Shown piece by piece: positions 8,210 through 18,115 of a stretch of 37,442 bases of DNA. Made by a program: the position numbers and the translations under genes. The notes below the pieces were generated by a model. It was not told where the DNA came from and did no database searches. It was given only the letters and a program-made list of their open reading frames with translations. This stretch comes from a virus, in the IMG/VR virus record IMGVR_UViG_3300042564_006302, positions 1-37,442 of that record; one strand, given 5' to 3'. Each line of letters opens with the position of its first letter. Positions within the stretch are counted from its first letter, which is position 1.

Positions 8210-8957
8210 AAAAACAACTCCATTTGAAAAGTACAAGCGAAATGAACACGGACTTCTTGATGGAGTTAATTATGAATTTAATGAAGATGGTTCAATTAAC
8301 TGGAGGACAATGATTAAACCAGAATTCCTTTATCCAAATAAAGATTGGTTCGAAGGAAGAAGACAGCAGGTTCCAACTTCTACTGAAGGCTTAAATGATA
8401 AACAGCTACTCATTATGTTGGGTGGTATTAAAGAATTAGCTAAATTACGTGGATTTACTGATGTGGCATACGAAGTGTCTCACATTAAAGAAGATTATGT
8501 AGTAGCAAAGTGTCAAATTACTTGGATTGGAAATTATGAAACAAATGATAAATCTGTTCTTTTCGAAGATGTAGCTAATGCAACTATCGAAAATACTGAT
8601 GATTTTTGTATTAAATTTTTAGAGACAATTGCATGTAATCGCGCATTTGTTCGTTGTGTTCGTAACTTTTTGAATATTCATATCGTTGGTGCGGATGAAA
8701 TTGATAAATCAAAAAATAGAGTTATTGATCTTGGAGATATGCTTGTATCAACAGCAATCCCAGTAACTCCACAGGGAGCCTTAGAAAAAGCAGTAAATGA
8801 AAAACTTAAAATCAATTCATTTGATGGTTTCAAAGAACATTTGAGAGCGCTCTGGACATCGGAAGCTTATAGAAATCAAGAAGCTAAAAATTGGGAATCA
8901 TTTAAGGATGTCCCCGCTAAAGAATCTAGAATTTTATTGAAGATAATTAATTCATAA
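8196..8957 (+). CDS. Possible Rad52/ERF-like recombination protein
   Basis: A 253-residue protein. The middle reads AKCQITWIGNYETNDKSVLF, then FEDVANATIENTD, then ETIACNRAFVRCVRNFLNI. The order (a strand pair, an A-x-A-x-xEN loop, then a helix with an NRAFVRxVRN motif) resembles the Rad52-like single-strand annealing family pattern ending in TRAxxRALR. The C-terminal 60 residues look like a helical module. If right, it would anneal ssDNA during phage recombination, though it sits in an operon of glycan-type genes. It overlaps the upstream gene by 14 bases. Assignment tentative; the gene itself is clear. Confidence 0.7.
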   Translation: MSESKKTTPFEKYKRNEHGLLDGVNYEFNEDGSINWRTMIKPEFLYPNKDWFEGRRQQVPTSTEGLNDKQLLIMLGGIKELAKLRGFTDVAYEVSHIKEDYVVAKCQITWIGNYETNDKSVLFEDVANATIENTDDFCIKFLETIACNRAFVRCVRNFLNIHIVGADEIDKSKNRVIDLGDMLVSTAIPVTPQGALEKAVNEKLKINSFDGFKEHLRALWTSEAYRNQEAKNWESFKDVPAKESRILLKIINS

Positions 8958-10027
8958 TGAATTTAAAAAATTTATTAAAAAATAGATTTTATGTTTATCC
9001 TGGTAAAGAATTTATTATTCAGGATGAGAGTTTCTCTATTGTAGAAAATATTTTTAAAGATGCCAACTTTAATTTTCAAATAGAAAATAATGTTGAGCTT
9101 TTGGATTCAAATTATGAATACGATATTTATAAATTTAATATCGGGGAACATAAATATGTTTTAAAATATTCATTAAATGACTCTGATCAGTTGTTAAAAA
9201 ATGAATTTAATTTAATAACTGATATAAATAGTAACTTATTACAAACTCCAATTAAAAATAATTCTTTTAAATATGGAGACTATATTTCGTATTCAATTTA
9301 TTCATTTGAAGAAGAGATTTCTTTAAAGGAAAATGGTAATTCTTATTTTGTTAATAACAATGAATTGTTCTTCGATTGTCTTTCTCATATAAATGAAAAC
9401 CCCATTTCAAAATATAATATAGAAGATTTCTTTATTAATTTTTTTAATAATCATAAAATAGAAAATTTAATATTGCACGATATTGATGCAATAAAAAACG
9501 ATATTGATCTTGATATTATTAGTAATTTACTTAAAAACACAAAGGATGAAATAAAATTCTTTTTATCTGAAGTTAAAAATTATAATAAATCTTTATGTCA
9601 TGGTAATTTAATAAATTCTAGCATTTTATGTGGAGAAGATTATTTTAAATTTATAAATTTTACCAATTCATTTAATGCGCATGAGTATTATGATTTGTGT
9701 GATGTTTTTTTTAATTTAAAAATTCCAAATTCGCATGAAAAAGACTATTTCTTTAATTTTTTAAAGTATAAAGGAGTAAATTTTGAACCTAAAGAGTGGG
9801 AATTATATAAAAATTATTATAATATAATAATTAGAAAAAGGTTAATTGAATATATATTTGCTTTAATTTATGAAAAATATCTATTGTTTTTTAATAGACC
9901 GATTAAAATATATTCTATAGTGAGTGATTTTTCTTTAAGTTTTGATCATTTTATGAAAATACCTTCTTTTAAAAATAATTGTAAATATATAATTAATTTA
10001 TATAGCTCATTAATATTACAACAATGA
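8957..10027 (+). CDS. Degenerate aminoglycoside-phosphotransferase-like (pseudokinase) protein
   Basis: A 356-residue, very Asn/Ile/Lys-rich protein. KYVLKYSLND near residue 70 resembles the ATP-lysine strand. LCHGNLINSSIL near residue 215 aligns with the APH catalytic loop HGDLHxxNIL, and FINFTNSF near residue 232 aligns with the metal-binding FIDxE motif. Both key aspartates are replaced by asparagine, so catalysis would be impaired or unusual. Start and stop are coupled to both neighbours (TAATG and ATGA overlaps). It may be a scaffold or sugar/choline-type kinase relative acting with the glycosyltransferases; that is inference. Confidence 0.7.
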   Translation: MNLKNLLKNRFYVYPGKEFIIQDESFSIVENIFKDANFNFQIENNVELLDSNYEYDIYKFNIGEHKYVLKYSLNDSDQLLKNEFNLITDINSNLLQTPIKNNSFKYGDYISYSIYSFEEEISLKENGNSYFVNNNELFFDCLSHINENPISKYNIEDFFINFFNNHKIENLILHDIDAIKNDIDLDIISNLLKNTKDEIKFFLSEVKNYNKSLCHGNLINSSILCGEDYFKFINFTNSFNAHEYYDLCDVFFNLKIPNSHEKDYFFNFLKYKGVNFEPKEWELYKNYYNIIIRKRLIEYIFALIYEKYLLFFNRPIKIYSIVSDFSLSFDHFMKIPSFKNNCKYIINLYSSLILQQ

Positions 10028-10485
10028 ATTCAATTAAAAGAATAGTTAATCCTGATGAATTTAATTTAGTAATTGATGATCTAAATGATCTGTTTTATGA
10101 TGAAAATTTTAAAAATGGACATATTTTCTTGGAGCATGATAAAGAATCAATTAAAAATTACTTTTCCAATCAAATTATTTTAAATTGGGATTTTTTTGTT
10201 TGGGCAAATTTTAATGGTGAAAGATATGATGGGATGATTGCTTTTGTAAATGAAAAAAGCGTTAAATTTAATTGTAAGTTGTTTTCTGAATACCTATGGC
10301 TTTCTAAAAATCCAAAAATTGGATATCGTTTATTTAGAGCGGCTATTAAATTTGCGCGCGAAAAAGAGTATAAATATATATTAATGTCAACTGTTACGCA
10401 GCACCCAAAACATGAAAAAGTTAAAAATTTTTATAAAAAATTAGGTTTTTTAAAAGATACTGAAACTTATATAGCAAAATTATGA
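10024..10485 (+). CDS. GNAT-family N-acetyltransferase-like protein
   Basis: A 153-residue protein with the GNAT layout. An internal strand pair (DFFVWANFNGERYDGMIAFV) is followed by PKIGYRLFRAAIKFAREKEY, which fits the acetyl-CoA pyrophosphate loop and helix, and the C-terminal FYKKLGFLKDTETYIAKL is the classic GNAT ending. It would transfer an acetyl group from acetyl-CoA to an amine. In this operon a sugar or protein target is plausible. It overlaps both neighbours by four bases (ATGA), so expression should be coupled. Substrate unknown. Confidence 0.75.
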   Translation: MNSIKRIVNPDEFNLVIDDLNDLFYDENFKNGHIFLEHDKESIKNYFSNQIILNWDFFVWANFNGERYDGMIAFVNEKSVKFNCKLFSEYLWLSKNPKIGYRLFRAAIKFAREKEYKYILMSTVTQHPKHEKVKNFYKKLGFLKDTETYIAKL

Positions 10486-10694
10486 ATAATAAAATCGTTA
10501 AAAAAATAAGAAAAATAATCCCTCCTACTAATGAAATTAATAGAAGAAATTATCAAAGGGCTAAAGAAAAATATAAATCTTTATCCAAAGAAGCTAGACC
10601 TATTTTTATTGAAGAATTATCTAAATTATTTAATTCACATGGCAGTTCTTTGAATCCTAAAGAATCCAGTAGGTTCGACATTAATAACATTTAA
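10482..10694 (+). CDS. Small basic hypothetical protein at the end of the cargo operon
   Basis: A 70-residue Lys/Arg-rich protein starting in an ATGA overlap with the GNAT gene. RRNYQRAKEKYKSLSKEARP followed by IFIEELSKLF is probably helical. Its last 20 codons overlap the 3' end of the convergent minus-strand tail gene by 60 bases. The overlap could mean the stop is real but divergent, or that the ORF is partly fortuitous; coupling favours a real gene. No function can be assigned. Confidence 0.55.
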   Translation: MNNKIVKKIRKIIPPTNEINRRNYQRAKEKYKSLSKEARPIFIEELSKLFNSHGSSLNPKESSRFDINNI

Positions 10695-11774
10695 ATATAT
10701 ATAAGAAAATGTATTCTCTATAGAGTATTCAATACCTATATCATTATTAATTGCATATTCACTAATGAATACTCCAGATCTATCTTTATTACTTGAATCG
10801 CTAATAGTTACTTTTAAATCTGATGATGTAACTGATCCATAAGCATCTATTATTTGAGTGGTGTAAGATACTGTTTTATAATTATATTTTTCGAAAATAT
10901 CAATTGTATATTTATCTTTTGTTGGTATTTCTCCACTAATTGATTCTGTTTTAGCTATTTCAAAATTAGTTGGATCAGTAGCGCTAATCACTGTATTAAC
11001 ACCAGTATCAATAGTTTGTGTAATATAGACATCAGTTATGTAAAATGGTTCTCCAGATCCCATTTTTGAATAAGGCACTATTGCAAAATTATATGGAGTA
11101 TTGTATTCAAAATTAGATTTTTTATCAAACTTTATATTATTTAAATCTATAAACTCTATTAAACTATTAGTTTGAAATAAATTATCAAAAATTAATTGTG
11201 GCAAAGTTGATGTTTCAGATTTTACAGCGTAAAATTCCATTTTATCTAATTTTGTATACTTAGGATCATTCTCTAAAGAAATATTAAAATTAACATATTC
11301 TTCAATTTTACTTATTGACTCTCCAGTTCCAGAAGGGTCTGTTGGATAATTTTTATATCCAACTCCATCAATTACTTTAACTCCAGAGATTTTTGGAACA
11401 TTTCCATACGTATAATATTCAAGAGTAAATATTTCAGGATTAAAGTTATTGCTTACATTAGCTCTAATTCCAAAATCTTTTTGATACAAACCAAATATAG
11501 ATATATTTTCATTTTCATTAAATGAAAATGCGGTACTCGCAGATGTAATATATTCTGGTAAAATTGTATTTCCATTTATATCTAAAATATCAAAAGTAAC
11601 AGCTTTTATAAATGGATTACTTCTAAATGATTGTGTATTTTCTATTAAATTATTTTTGTTATCAAACAAAGAAAAATAAAAAGATACATCTTTATTTAGA
11701 TGAACACCACTTCCAACTGCTATTGCATTTAGATCTCCAGTATTAGAATTATAATTTGATTCAAATTCAAACAT
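10635..11774 (-). CDS. Tail protein encoded after the J homologue
   Basis: A 379-residue protein, mostly beta, rich in Asn, Ser, Thr and aromatic residues. It has fibronectin-like spacing (PKISGVKVIDGVGYKNYP, YNTPYNFAIVPYSKMGSGEP, ITDVYITQTIDTG). It starts 14 bases after the J-like gene and has no promoter of its own, so it is probably translated from the tail-tip transcript. Likely a tail-tip or receptor-binding accessory subunit. No enzymatic motif seen. The 3' end overlaps the convergent cargo operon by 60 bases. Confidence 0.75.
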   Translation of the reverse strand: MFEFESNYNSNTGDLNAIAVGSGVHLNKDVSFYFSLFDNKNNLIENTQSFRSNPFIKAVTFDILDINGNTILPEYITSASTAFSFNENENISIFGLYQKDFGIRANVSNNFNPEIFTLEYYTYGNVPKISGVKVIDGVGYKNYPTDPSGTGESISKIEEYVNFNISLENDPKYTKLDKMEFYAVKSETSTLPQLIFDNLFQTNSLIEFIDLNNIKFDKKSNFEYNTPYNFAIVPYSKMGSGEPFYITDVYITQTIDTGVNTVISATDPTNFEIAKTESISGEIPTKDKYTIDIFEKYNYKTVSYTTQIIDAYGSVTSSDLKVTISDSSNKDRSGVFISEYAINNDIGIEYSIENTFSYIYLNVINVEPTGFFRIQRTAM

Positions 11775-11788
11775 ATTAATTTTTTAAT

Positions 11789-14700
11789 TTAAATTATCAC
11801 AACATTTTCAACTACAGGTTTTGATAAATCACCTGGGTTTGCATTTTCATATCCTATAAAGTATTTAGCTATTGAAAATTGCGAGTTATATTTTAATGGA
11901 TTTCGAGAAATAACTTGCACTTTGAATGTCCATAAACCTTGATCATTTAATCCTGAGTAATATACTCTATATGGCCCTGAACCTTGATTTGAAGAATCAA
12001 TAACTTGTTCATTATAATATCCTATATTTGGATTTTCTAATATAGTTGAATAAACTAAATTTTGTTCTCCATTTGGTGGAAACCACTCTCCATTTAAAGT
12101 AAAGTTTAAATTATTTTTTGTTATATTTAATGCTGTTTTAGTTGGTTGTTCGTATCCATCAATTACTTTAAATAACAAAGAGTTGTATTGTTCTTGAGCA
12201 TTTTCAATATATACATCATTTTCTATTGTCAACCATTTTCCGCTATCATATTTTGATCCAACGAGACTATACTCATTTGGGCTATTTTCTCTAATAGATA
12301 TTACTTTATAAATTTGATCTTCTGTATTATTTACTTGGAATCTATATGTTGAACCCTGTTCAACTATATTTAATAAATTTAAATTAAAATTATTATTATC
12401 TAAATACACAATAGATCCATTTCTTATTTCTGTATCAGAATATAATGCTGAATAACCAGATACTGCATACGTAGTTATTTGTCTATTATTTTGAGTTCTT
12501 ATTTCATCATCATGAATACCTCCATAATTTGGAGAACCTTGTAATACTCCAGTCCAATTAGTTCCACTATAAACAAAAGTTGGAGATGCTTGTTGCAAAG
12601 TTCCTCTTTTAGTAAGACTGGTATTTAAAAATGCATTAACACTAGAAATATTTTGGATACCTCCTGTAGTTATTTCAGAAATGTATTGTCTATTAATAGT
12701 TGAAAATGGTCCACTTGTAGACATAATCCAACCAGTAAGACTCAAATCATAATACCAACAGTTATTTTTATCACCTGTGTGTCGGTAGACAGCGTGTTGA
12801 TATCCACTGATTTTACTCGTATCTAATGAATCATATTGTGTAGAGTAATGTGAGAATTGATAAACTTTATTAGATGTATGACCTAAATTTCCATTAGAAA
12901 TTTGAAATTTATCAATTCTTTGTCTTATAGCATCACTTGATTTACTTAACTCTGCAGCTGTTTTATATCCAGTCGGGGTATAAATAGTAATTTTAGCATT
13001 TGATCCAAAAGCCTGTGTGTCAACTATTCCATCTAATGTGATTGTTTTATTAGTCACATCAACATCAAGTATTCTGCCGTAATTAGCAGTTCTACTTTTC
13101 ATTTCATCTTCAACAATAATTAAATCCCCAGGTCTACATAATAATGCTTCTGGTCCACTTGTAAACTCAATGCCTTGATTTTCTCTAGTTGTTTGCCATA
13201 TTGCGTGTTGACCTATTCTTCTTGCCATCGACTTTGATGTTACACCAAATGTATTAATAGTAGTTTTAGCATAGCCTCTATACCTAATGTCATCTTCATC
13301 TTTAACTACTTCTATTTTTGTTTTAAAATTATCCAATTTATCTACATAAGCAACTTCTACAATATTAAAAGATTCATCTTTTTTATTGTTTGTGTAATTA
13401 AAAAATCCATCTTTAACATTAGAATTTGTAAATAATGCAATTGGTTCACGAGGCCTATCATCACTAAAATGTAATTCAGAATTAGAAAAGAAAATATTAC
13501 CTCTAAATAAATTTGCTATCATGTTAATAGCGTCAAATATTTTTGTTGATTCATTAAACATTGCGTTACATGAAAATCTTGGTTCAAGACCTCCACGAAG
13601 ATCTTTTACGCCAATAAAAAGACCATCATCATCTACAGCATCACAATATCTTCCTATTTTATATATTTCCCAAATATTAATAGCAGAATCTTCTAAATAT
13701 TGCCCCAATCCATATCTATCATTTGTTAATATATCATACAAAATCCAAGCTGGGTTATCTGTCCAACCAAGTTTAAATTTTCCATTCCAATCTCCCTTGT
13801 AAACTAATTTATCATTAAGTTTTGCATTATTGTATTTTTCTATTGAACTATAATACCTTTTATCTTTTTTAAATAGTTGATCACTCAGTGGATAATAATT
13901 TTCTGGTATTGCTATTTTTTTCAACCTACAATCATAACTTCTATTTGGTATTGAAGTAAAATTTCTAGCATCTATTTTAGTTCCAACAACAGCAGAAAAT
14001 GGGTATGAAAAATTAAATGGAACAACTTCTGTTACTTTATTTACATAAACCTCTCTTTTTAAAGCAATTGAATTTGTTTCTGCAGATACTTTATATATTT
14101 TTACATATCTTTTGCCTCCAGAGGATGTTTCATCATTACTTATGGGTGGTAATGTTATTTTTTTAGATGGATTATTATCATTTAAATTTGTAGGACTAGC
14201 GACAAATGGACCTTTACTTATATAAGCACCCTTTTCTTCATAAAATTTATTTTCATTATTACCTAAATCAATTATAACGGGAGACTCAACTATGCCAATT
14301 ATTTTATATTCTCTACTCTCATTAGCTTGAAACGTTTTATTTATTACCTTGCCAGTTTCAATCATTACATGGCAGATTGCTGGTATTTTTGTGCCAGGTT
14401 GATCATTTGTAGCTTTATCATCTGTTGCTGATGCTCCTCCATCAGTAATTGATAGTCTCAAAGTATTTGTAATAATATCTGTTAATTGTTTAATTTCAAT
14501 TGTAACAATAATTTCACTAACGTCTGGATTTTCAATGTAGTATGTATAAGGAATAGAGTCTTCATTAAACATATCTAAAGCATTATGAAAATTAGTTTGT
14601 TGAGGAGTTACTACACCACCAATTCTTTTTTGATACCTTCTAAGATCTAACCCGCCTTCTGATCTAGATTTTAACAACAAGTCTGGAATACCGCCTTCTT

Positions 14701-16954
14701 CATCGGCAGGTGGCAGTTGTGGTGCTACAGCCCTATAATTTCTATAATGATCCGCAACAGGTGTATCTAATAAAAGTCTATTTGGAGCAAATTTTCTCAC
14801 TTGTCCAACACTTCTAAATGGGCCTGTTAATTTATAGTTTGCGTCAATATCAATATGTGTATTATTAAAAAATGCAAGAGGTTTTTGATTTTCTTCTCCA
14901 TTTCTAAATTCACATAATACGTTATTAAAGTTATATTTATTTATTGATGGTTGAAAAAATGCCCTTGAGAATTTCAAACTAAAACTAGATCTTAAAATAT
15001 CAGTTAGTCCTGTACTTAATGTTGTTTTATGTATATTAATAATATTTTGTACATCATATTTTGTTTGAGCTGCCCATGCTCCGAGAGCAGTTATTAAATT
15101 AGAGAGTAAATCTTTTCTAGATCCAGAAATATCTATTGCAGAATTTAATTCATCGCCAGGAACATTATCTACATTCCACGATATTTGCGGTATTGTTGCG
15201 TTAGATCCTGCAAAAGATATTGCAATAAATCCATACACTCTACCAGTAAATGAATTTGCACTGTCTACTTCTGGTATTACACATGTAAATATATAATCAT
15301 TTTCATATGCAGCCATTTTATCAATATAAAAAGATGCCTCTGAATCTTCATCATTTACTGTTTTATCTGCAGTTGAAGCTCCACTCTTCAGTATGGATAA
15401 AGGCGCATTTCTTACGCCGATTGATAGTATTAATAATGGTTGTGTAATTAAATCATAATCTCTAAATGTTTTATTTAAATTTGACGGCACAGGCAAACCT
15501 GATTCACTTAATGATTCTGTTATTTTTTTTTGCTCTATTAGCTTAATTTTACCTAGTATTTTATTTATATAGTTTTGTTCAAATCGAGGGACTGAAGGAA
15601 GTAAATTATTTAAATAAATTTTCCAAGCTTGAATATTATAACTTACACCTTCAGCAAAAGCAGTATCACGTCTTAAATGAAGTTGTAATAGATCTGAATT
15701 AACAGCTCTCCACCATGGTGAACCTGAAGTAGTCATTCTTTGTACTTGGCTCTTTGATGCCATTTCATCTAATGTTCCATATCTAAAATCAATTTCTTGT
15801 GTACCATTATAAGGTTGCCAATCAAATTTAATTGATTTTTGAACTTCTTGTTTTTGTTCAATTTGCGCTTCAATTTTAGCAATTTTATTAAAGTTGCCAA
15901 GCTTTTCTAATTGCTTAGTTAATGCTTTTATTTGTTCATTATAGTTTTTTATTCTTTTTTCAGAAGCGTCTATTTCTTTATCTTTATTTTTTCTATTTTG
16001 CTTTTGTTTTTTAGGTATAGCAGCAAGTTCTGCATTTAACCTATTTAAAGTCTGTTGTTCAGCATCTCGTTGTATAATTACATTATTTCTCTGAGCTTCT
16101 TTCCCATCAATATCTAATGCTGCAATTTCTTTATCTAATTTAGCAAGTTGAGCATTTAATTGTTTTAATCTACCCTTAGAATTATTTATTTCTTTTTCTT
16201 TAGCATCGCGGGCTTTTTTATTAGCTTTGTTATTAGGTAGTGCAGCGAGTTGCGCATTTAACGTATTTAAAACCCCTTGTTCAGCATCTCTTTGTGCAAC
16301 TACTCCACCTCTTGAGGCACTTTTATCACTATATTTTTGTTGATTGATTACTTCTAAATCATCTAATTTATTAACTTGTGCTTGTAGTTTATTTATTTCT
16401 TTTCCAATTTTATTAAATTTCTCATGTAAACCATCAGCTCTAATATTTGAATAATTTTCAACAATTGATGCAATTGTTCCTATATTTTCAGATTGATGTG
16501 TACCAGGAATTTGTTGTGTTTTATATTTTTTTCTCCATAGATCCAATGCATCTTGCGATATAATTTCTCTTTTATTTGTCGGACTAAATACATTTCCTAA
16601 AAAATTAGTTAATGGAGTAAAAAAAGCATTTGTATTAGCAACATCACTAAATGGATTTGATGCTACTGAAGATGATCCTACATTATCAACTGAACTTATT
16701 GGTGTATTATCAAAATAAATACCTTGTAGTATATTTACATCTGTAAGTTTTTCACCCCCCTCATTAACTAAACCTTCAATTGGTCCATCGCAAATTAAAT
16801 CAACTATTTCAGCCGAAGAGTATGATGGATAAGTTTTATAATTACCATATATAGGTGGTTCTAATCTTGGTGGATCTGGTGGTGGACCAGGATTAGGGGA
16901 TTTTGGTTTTTTACCAGCACCCATTAATGATATTTTTTTAATAAAATGTTTCAT
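11789..16954 (-). CDS. J: Tip attachment protein J homologue (central tail fibre/host specificity)
   Basis: A 1721-residue protein. The N-terminus has a proline-rich stretch (KPKSPNPGPPPDPPRLEPP), then SSAEIVDLICDGPIEGLV, the hallmark of lambda J-type proteins (xxDLIxEGPIxGL). Residues about 175-375 are a long charged coiled coil with an internal duplication. WTDNPAWILYDILTNDRYG and the region through RPGDLIIVEDE match the conserved J core with its phage-tail beta domains. The C-terminal part is beta-rich and probably contacts the receptor. Lambda J is about 1130 residues, so this version is enlarged. It overlaps the I homologue by one base (TAATG). Confidence 0.92.
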   Translation of the reverse strand: MKHFIKKISLMGAGKKPKSPNPGPPPDPPRLEPPIYGNYKTYPSYSSAEIVDLICDGPIEGLVNEGGEKLTDVNILQGIYFDNTPISSVDNVGSSSVASNPFSDVANTNAFFTPLTNFLGNVFSPTNKREIISQDALDLWRKKYKTQQIPGTHQSENIGTIASIVENYSNIRADGLHEKFNKIGKEINKLQAQVNKLDDLEVINQQKYSDKSASRGGVVAQRDAEQGVLNTLNAQLAALPNNKANKKARDAKEKEINNSKGRLKQLNAQLAKLDKEIAALDIDGKEAQRNNVIIQRDAEQQTLNRLNAELAAIPKKQKQNRKNKDKEIDASEKRIKNYNEQIKALTKQLEKLGNFNKIAKIEAQIEQKQEVQKSIKFDWQPYNGTQEIDFRYGTLDEMASKSQVQRMTTSGSPWWRAVNSDLLQLHLRRDTAFAEGVSYNIQAWKIYLNNLLPSVPRFEQNYINKILGKIKLIEQKKITESLSESGLPVPSNLNKTFRDYDLITQPLLILSIGVRNAPLSILKSGASTADKTVNDEDSEASFYIDKMAAYENDYIFTCVIPEVDSANSFTGRVYGFIAISFAGSNATIPQISWNVDNVPGDELNSAIDISGSRKDLLSNLITALGAWAAQTKYDVQNIINIHKTTLSTGLTDILRSSFSLKFSRAFFQPSINKYNFNNVLCEFRNGEENQKPLAFFNNTHIDIDANYKLTGPFRSVGQVRKFAPNRLLLDTPVADHYRNYRAVAPQLPPADEEGGIPDLLLKSRSEGGLDLRRYQKRIGGVVTPQQTNFHNALDMFNEDSIPYTYYIENPDVSEIIVTIEIKQLTDIITNTLRLSITDGGASATDDKATNDQPGTKIPAICHVMIETGKVINKTFQANESREYKIIGIVESPVIIDLGNNENKFYEEKGAYISKGPFVASPTNLNDNNPSKKITLPPISNDETSSGGKRYVKIYKVSAETNSIALKREVYVNKVTEVVPFNFSYPFSAVVGTKIDARNFTSIPNRSYDCRLKKIAIPENYYPLSDQLFKKDKRYYSSIEKYNNAKLNDKLVYKGDWNGKFKLGWTDNPAWILYDILTNDRYGLGQYLEDSAINIWEIYKIGRYCDAVDDDGLFIGVKDLRGGLEPRFSCNAMFNESTKIFDAINMIANLFRGNIFFSNSELHFSDDRPREPIALFTNSNVKDGFFNYTNNKKDESFNIVEVAYVDKLDNFKTKIEVVKDEDDIRYRGYAKTTINTFGVTSKSMARRIGQHAIWQTTRENQGIEFTSGPEALLCRPGDLIIVEDEMKSRTANYGRILDVDVTNKTITLDGIVDTQAFGSNAKITIYTPTGYKTAAELSKSSDAIRQRIDKFQISNGNLGHTSNKVYQFSHYSTQYDSLDTSKISGYQHAVYRHTGDKNNCWYYDLSLTGWIMSTSGPFSTINRQYISEITTGGIQNISSVNAFLNTSLTKRGTLQQASPTFVYSGTNWTGVLQGSPNYGGIHDDEIRTQNNRQITTYAVSGYSALYSDTEIRNGSIVYLDNNNFNLNLLNIVEQGSTYRFQVNNTEDQIYKVISIRENSPNEYSLVGSKYDSGKWLTIENDVYIENAQEQYNSLLFKVIDGYEQPTKTALNITKNNLNFTLNGEWFPPNGEQNLVYSTILENPNIGYYNEQVIDSSNQGSGPYRVYYSGLNDQGLWTFKVQVISRNPLKYNSQFSIAKYFIGYENANPGDLSKPVVENVVII
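15870..16310 (-). repeat. Tandem duplication inside the J coiled coil
   Basis: Two blocks about 230 bases apart encode similar heptad segments: QRDAEQGVLNTLNAQLAALP and QRDAEQQTLNRLNAELAAIP, each followed by a Lys/Asn-rich linker and further heptads. Boundaries are approximate. It looks like a duplication that lengthened the coil. Confidence 0.6.
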
Positions 16955-17712
16955 TATTCGTTGTCTCTTTGATTTAATCTACTTTCAATTGTTGACCAGT
17001 CTGTAGTTGATGATGCTTCTACATTTGGATTTTCTGCTGATAAAATGGGTTTTGTCCAATCTTCTGGAGAACCACTTTGTATATCAGCTCTTGCATAATT
17101 AGACGCTTTTACAGTAGTAGATCTAATATTCATTGGATAGGATTTTACAGTTGATTGAATTATGAGCGAACCAACTCTTAATCTTCCATAACCAACAGGT
17201 ACGACTGATCCTTGTGTTGCCGTATTAGTTGTAGTATTAAAAGAAAATGATTGATCTATTGAAGATGCTGTTCCAACTACTTGCTCTGGAGTTTTAACAC
17301 CACTACCGCCTCCACGTTTACCAAGCATTGCTTGCACACCAGCACTTAAAAGCCCAATTCCGACACTAATCCATATAGCAGCAACAGCTGGAGCTAATCC
17401 TCCAAATATACCAACGCCTAAAGCTATAGCGCCCACAGCAGCAACAACGACTCCCTGACCAATGATTGCTGGAACGATATCGATTTGTTTTGGTGGTCTC
17501 TCCAATTCTTCAGGAGTTAGATTTTTTATATTTTTATTATTTACAATAAGCGAGAAATTTAAACCCTCATGAGATAATTCATATAATCTTTTACGAAACC
17601 TCTCTCTACTACAAGTAATTGCATCAATAAATTCCTTTGGTTTCCTTAGTTTTATTTCAAACTTTTCTCCAAATTCAAATTTTAAAATACCATGTAAATT
17701 AATTGTTGTCAT
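16954..17712 (-). CDS. I: Tail assembly protein I homologue
   Basis: A 252-residue protein. Residues about 1-80 form a ubiquitin-like beta-grasp domain (INLHGILKFEFGEKFEIKLR). Residues about 85-135 are a Gly/Ala/Val-rich hydrophobic stretch (GVVVAAVGAIALGVGIFGG), and SVVPVGYGRLRVGSLIIQS is the conserved C-terminal motif of lambda gpI-type proteins. Known members help assemble the tail tip and are not abundant in the virion. It lies between the K and J homologues as in lambda, overlapping K by 14 bases. Confidence 0.85.
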   Translation of the reverse strand: MTTINLHGILKFEFGEKFEIKLRKPKEFIDAITCSRERFRKRLYELSHEGLNFSLIVNNKNIKNLTPEELERPPKQIDIVPAIIGQGVVVAAVGAIALGVGIFGGLAPAVAAIWISVGIGLLSAGVQAMLGKRGGGSGVKTPEQVVGTASSIDQSFSFNTTTNTATQGSVVPVGYGRLRVGSLIIQSTVKSYPMNIRSTTVKASNYARADIQSGSPEDWTKPILSAENPNVEASSTTDWSTIESRLNQRDNE

Positions 17713-18115
17713 ATTTTTTCTTAAAGTTTGTAGTTCTTTTTATATTATAATCTTTATTTTGAGGTTCATAAAGATTAAATTTTCTTGTATTTAGTGAAAA
17801 AACTAAAAATGGTACACAGCTTAATTCTGACATTTTTATATCAAATTCTGAAAAACTTTCATCTCCAACAATATGACTATGAAAAACGGCTATTATATCA
17901 TAATCATTTTTAAATTTTAAATAATTATTTGGGTCTATTAAAAAATAATCACTTACATTTTTTGCAAGATTTTTTTCAATATGGGCAACATAAGTTTTTT
18001 CATTAGTATCAAATCCTATAAAACCACAAATTTCAGCATTTAAATTAAAATCCGCATGTTGAATTATAAATTCTTTTATTTTACTTAATGATTTATTTTT
18101 AATTTTAGTTTCCAT
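17699..18115 (-). CDS. JAMM/MPN metallopeptidase-like tail protein (K homologue, N-terminal part only)
   Basis: About 138 residues from the ATG at 18115, which overlaps the L-like stop by 11 bases; an upstream ATG at 18148 is possible. AEICGFIGF supplies the glutamate, and FHSHIVGDESFSEFD is the JAMM zinc motif HxH-(x)n-S-x-x-D. Lambda gpK has this domain followed by an NlpC/P60 peptidase. Here the second domain is absent. The protein probably cleaves a tail component or peptidoglycan cross-link at the tip. Position between the L and I homologues supports the assignment. Confidence 0.8.
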   Translation of the reverse strand: METKIKNKSLSKIKEFIIQHADFNLNAEICGFIGFDTNEKTYVAHIEKNLAKNVSDYFLIDPNNYLKFKNDYDIIAVFHSHIVGDESFSEFDIKMSELSCVPFLVFSLNTRKFNLYEPQNKDYNIKRTTNFKKKYDNN

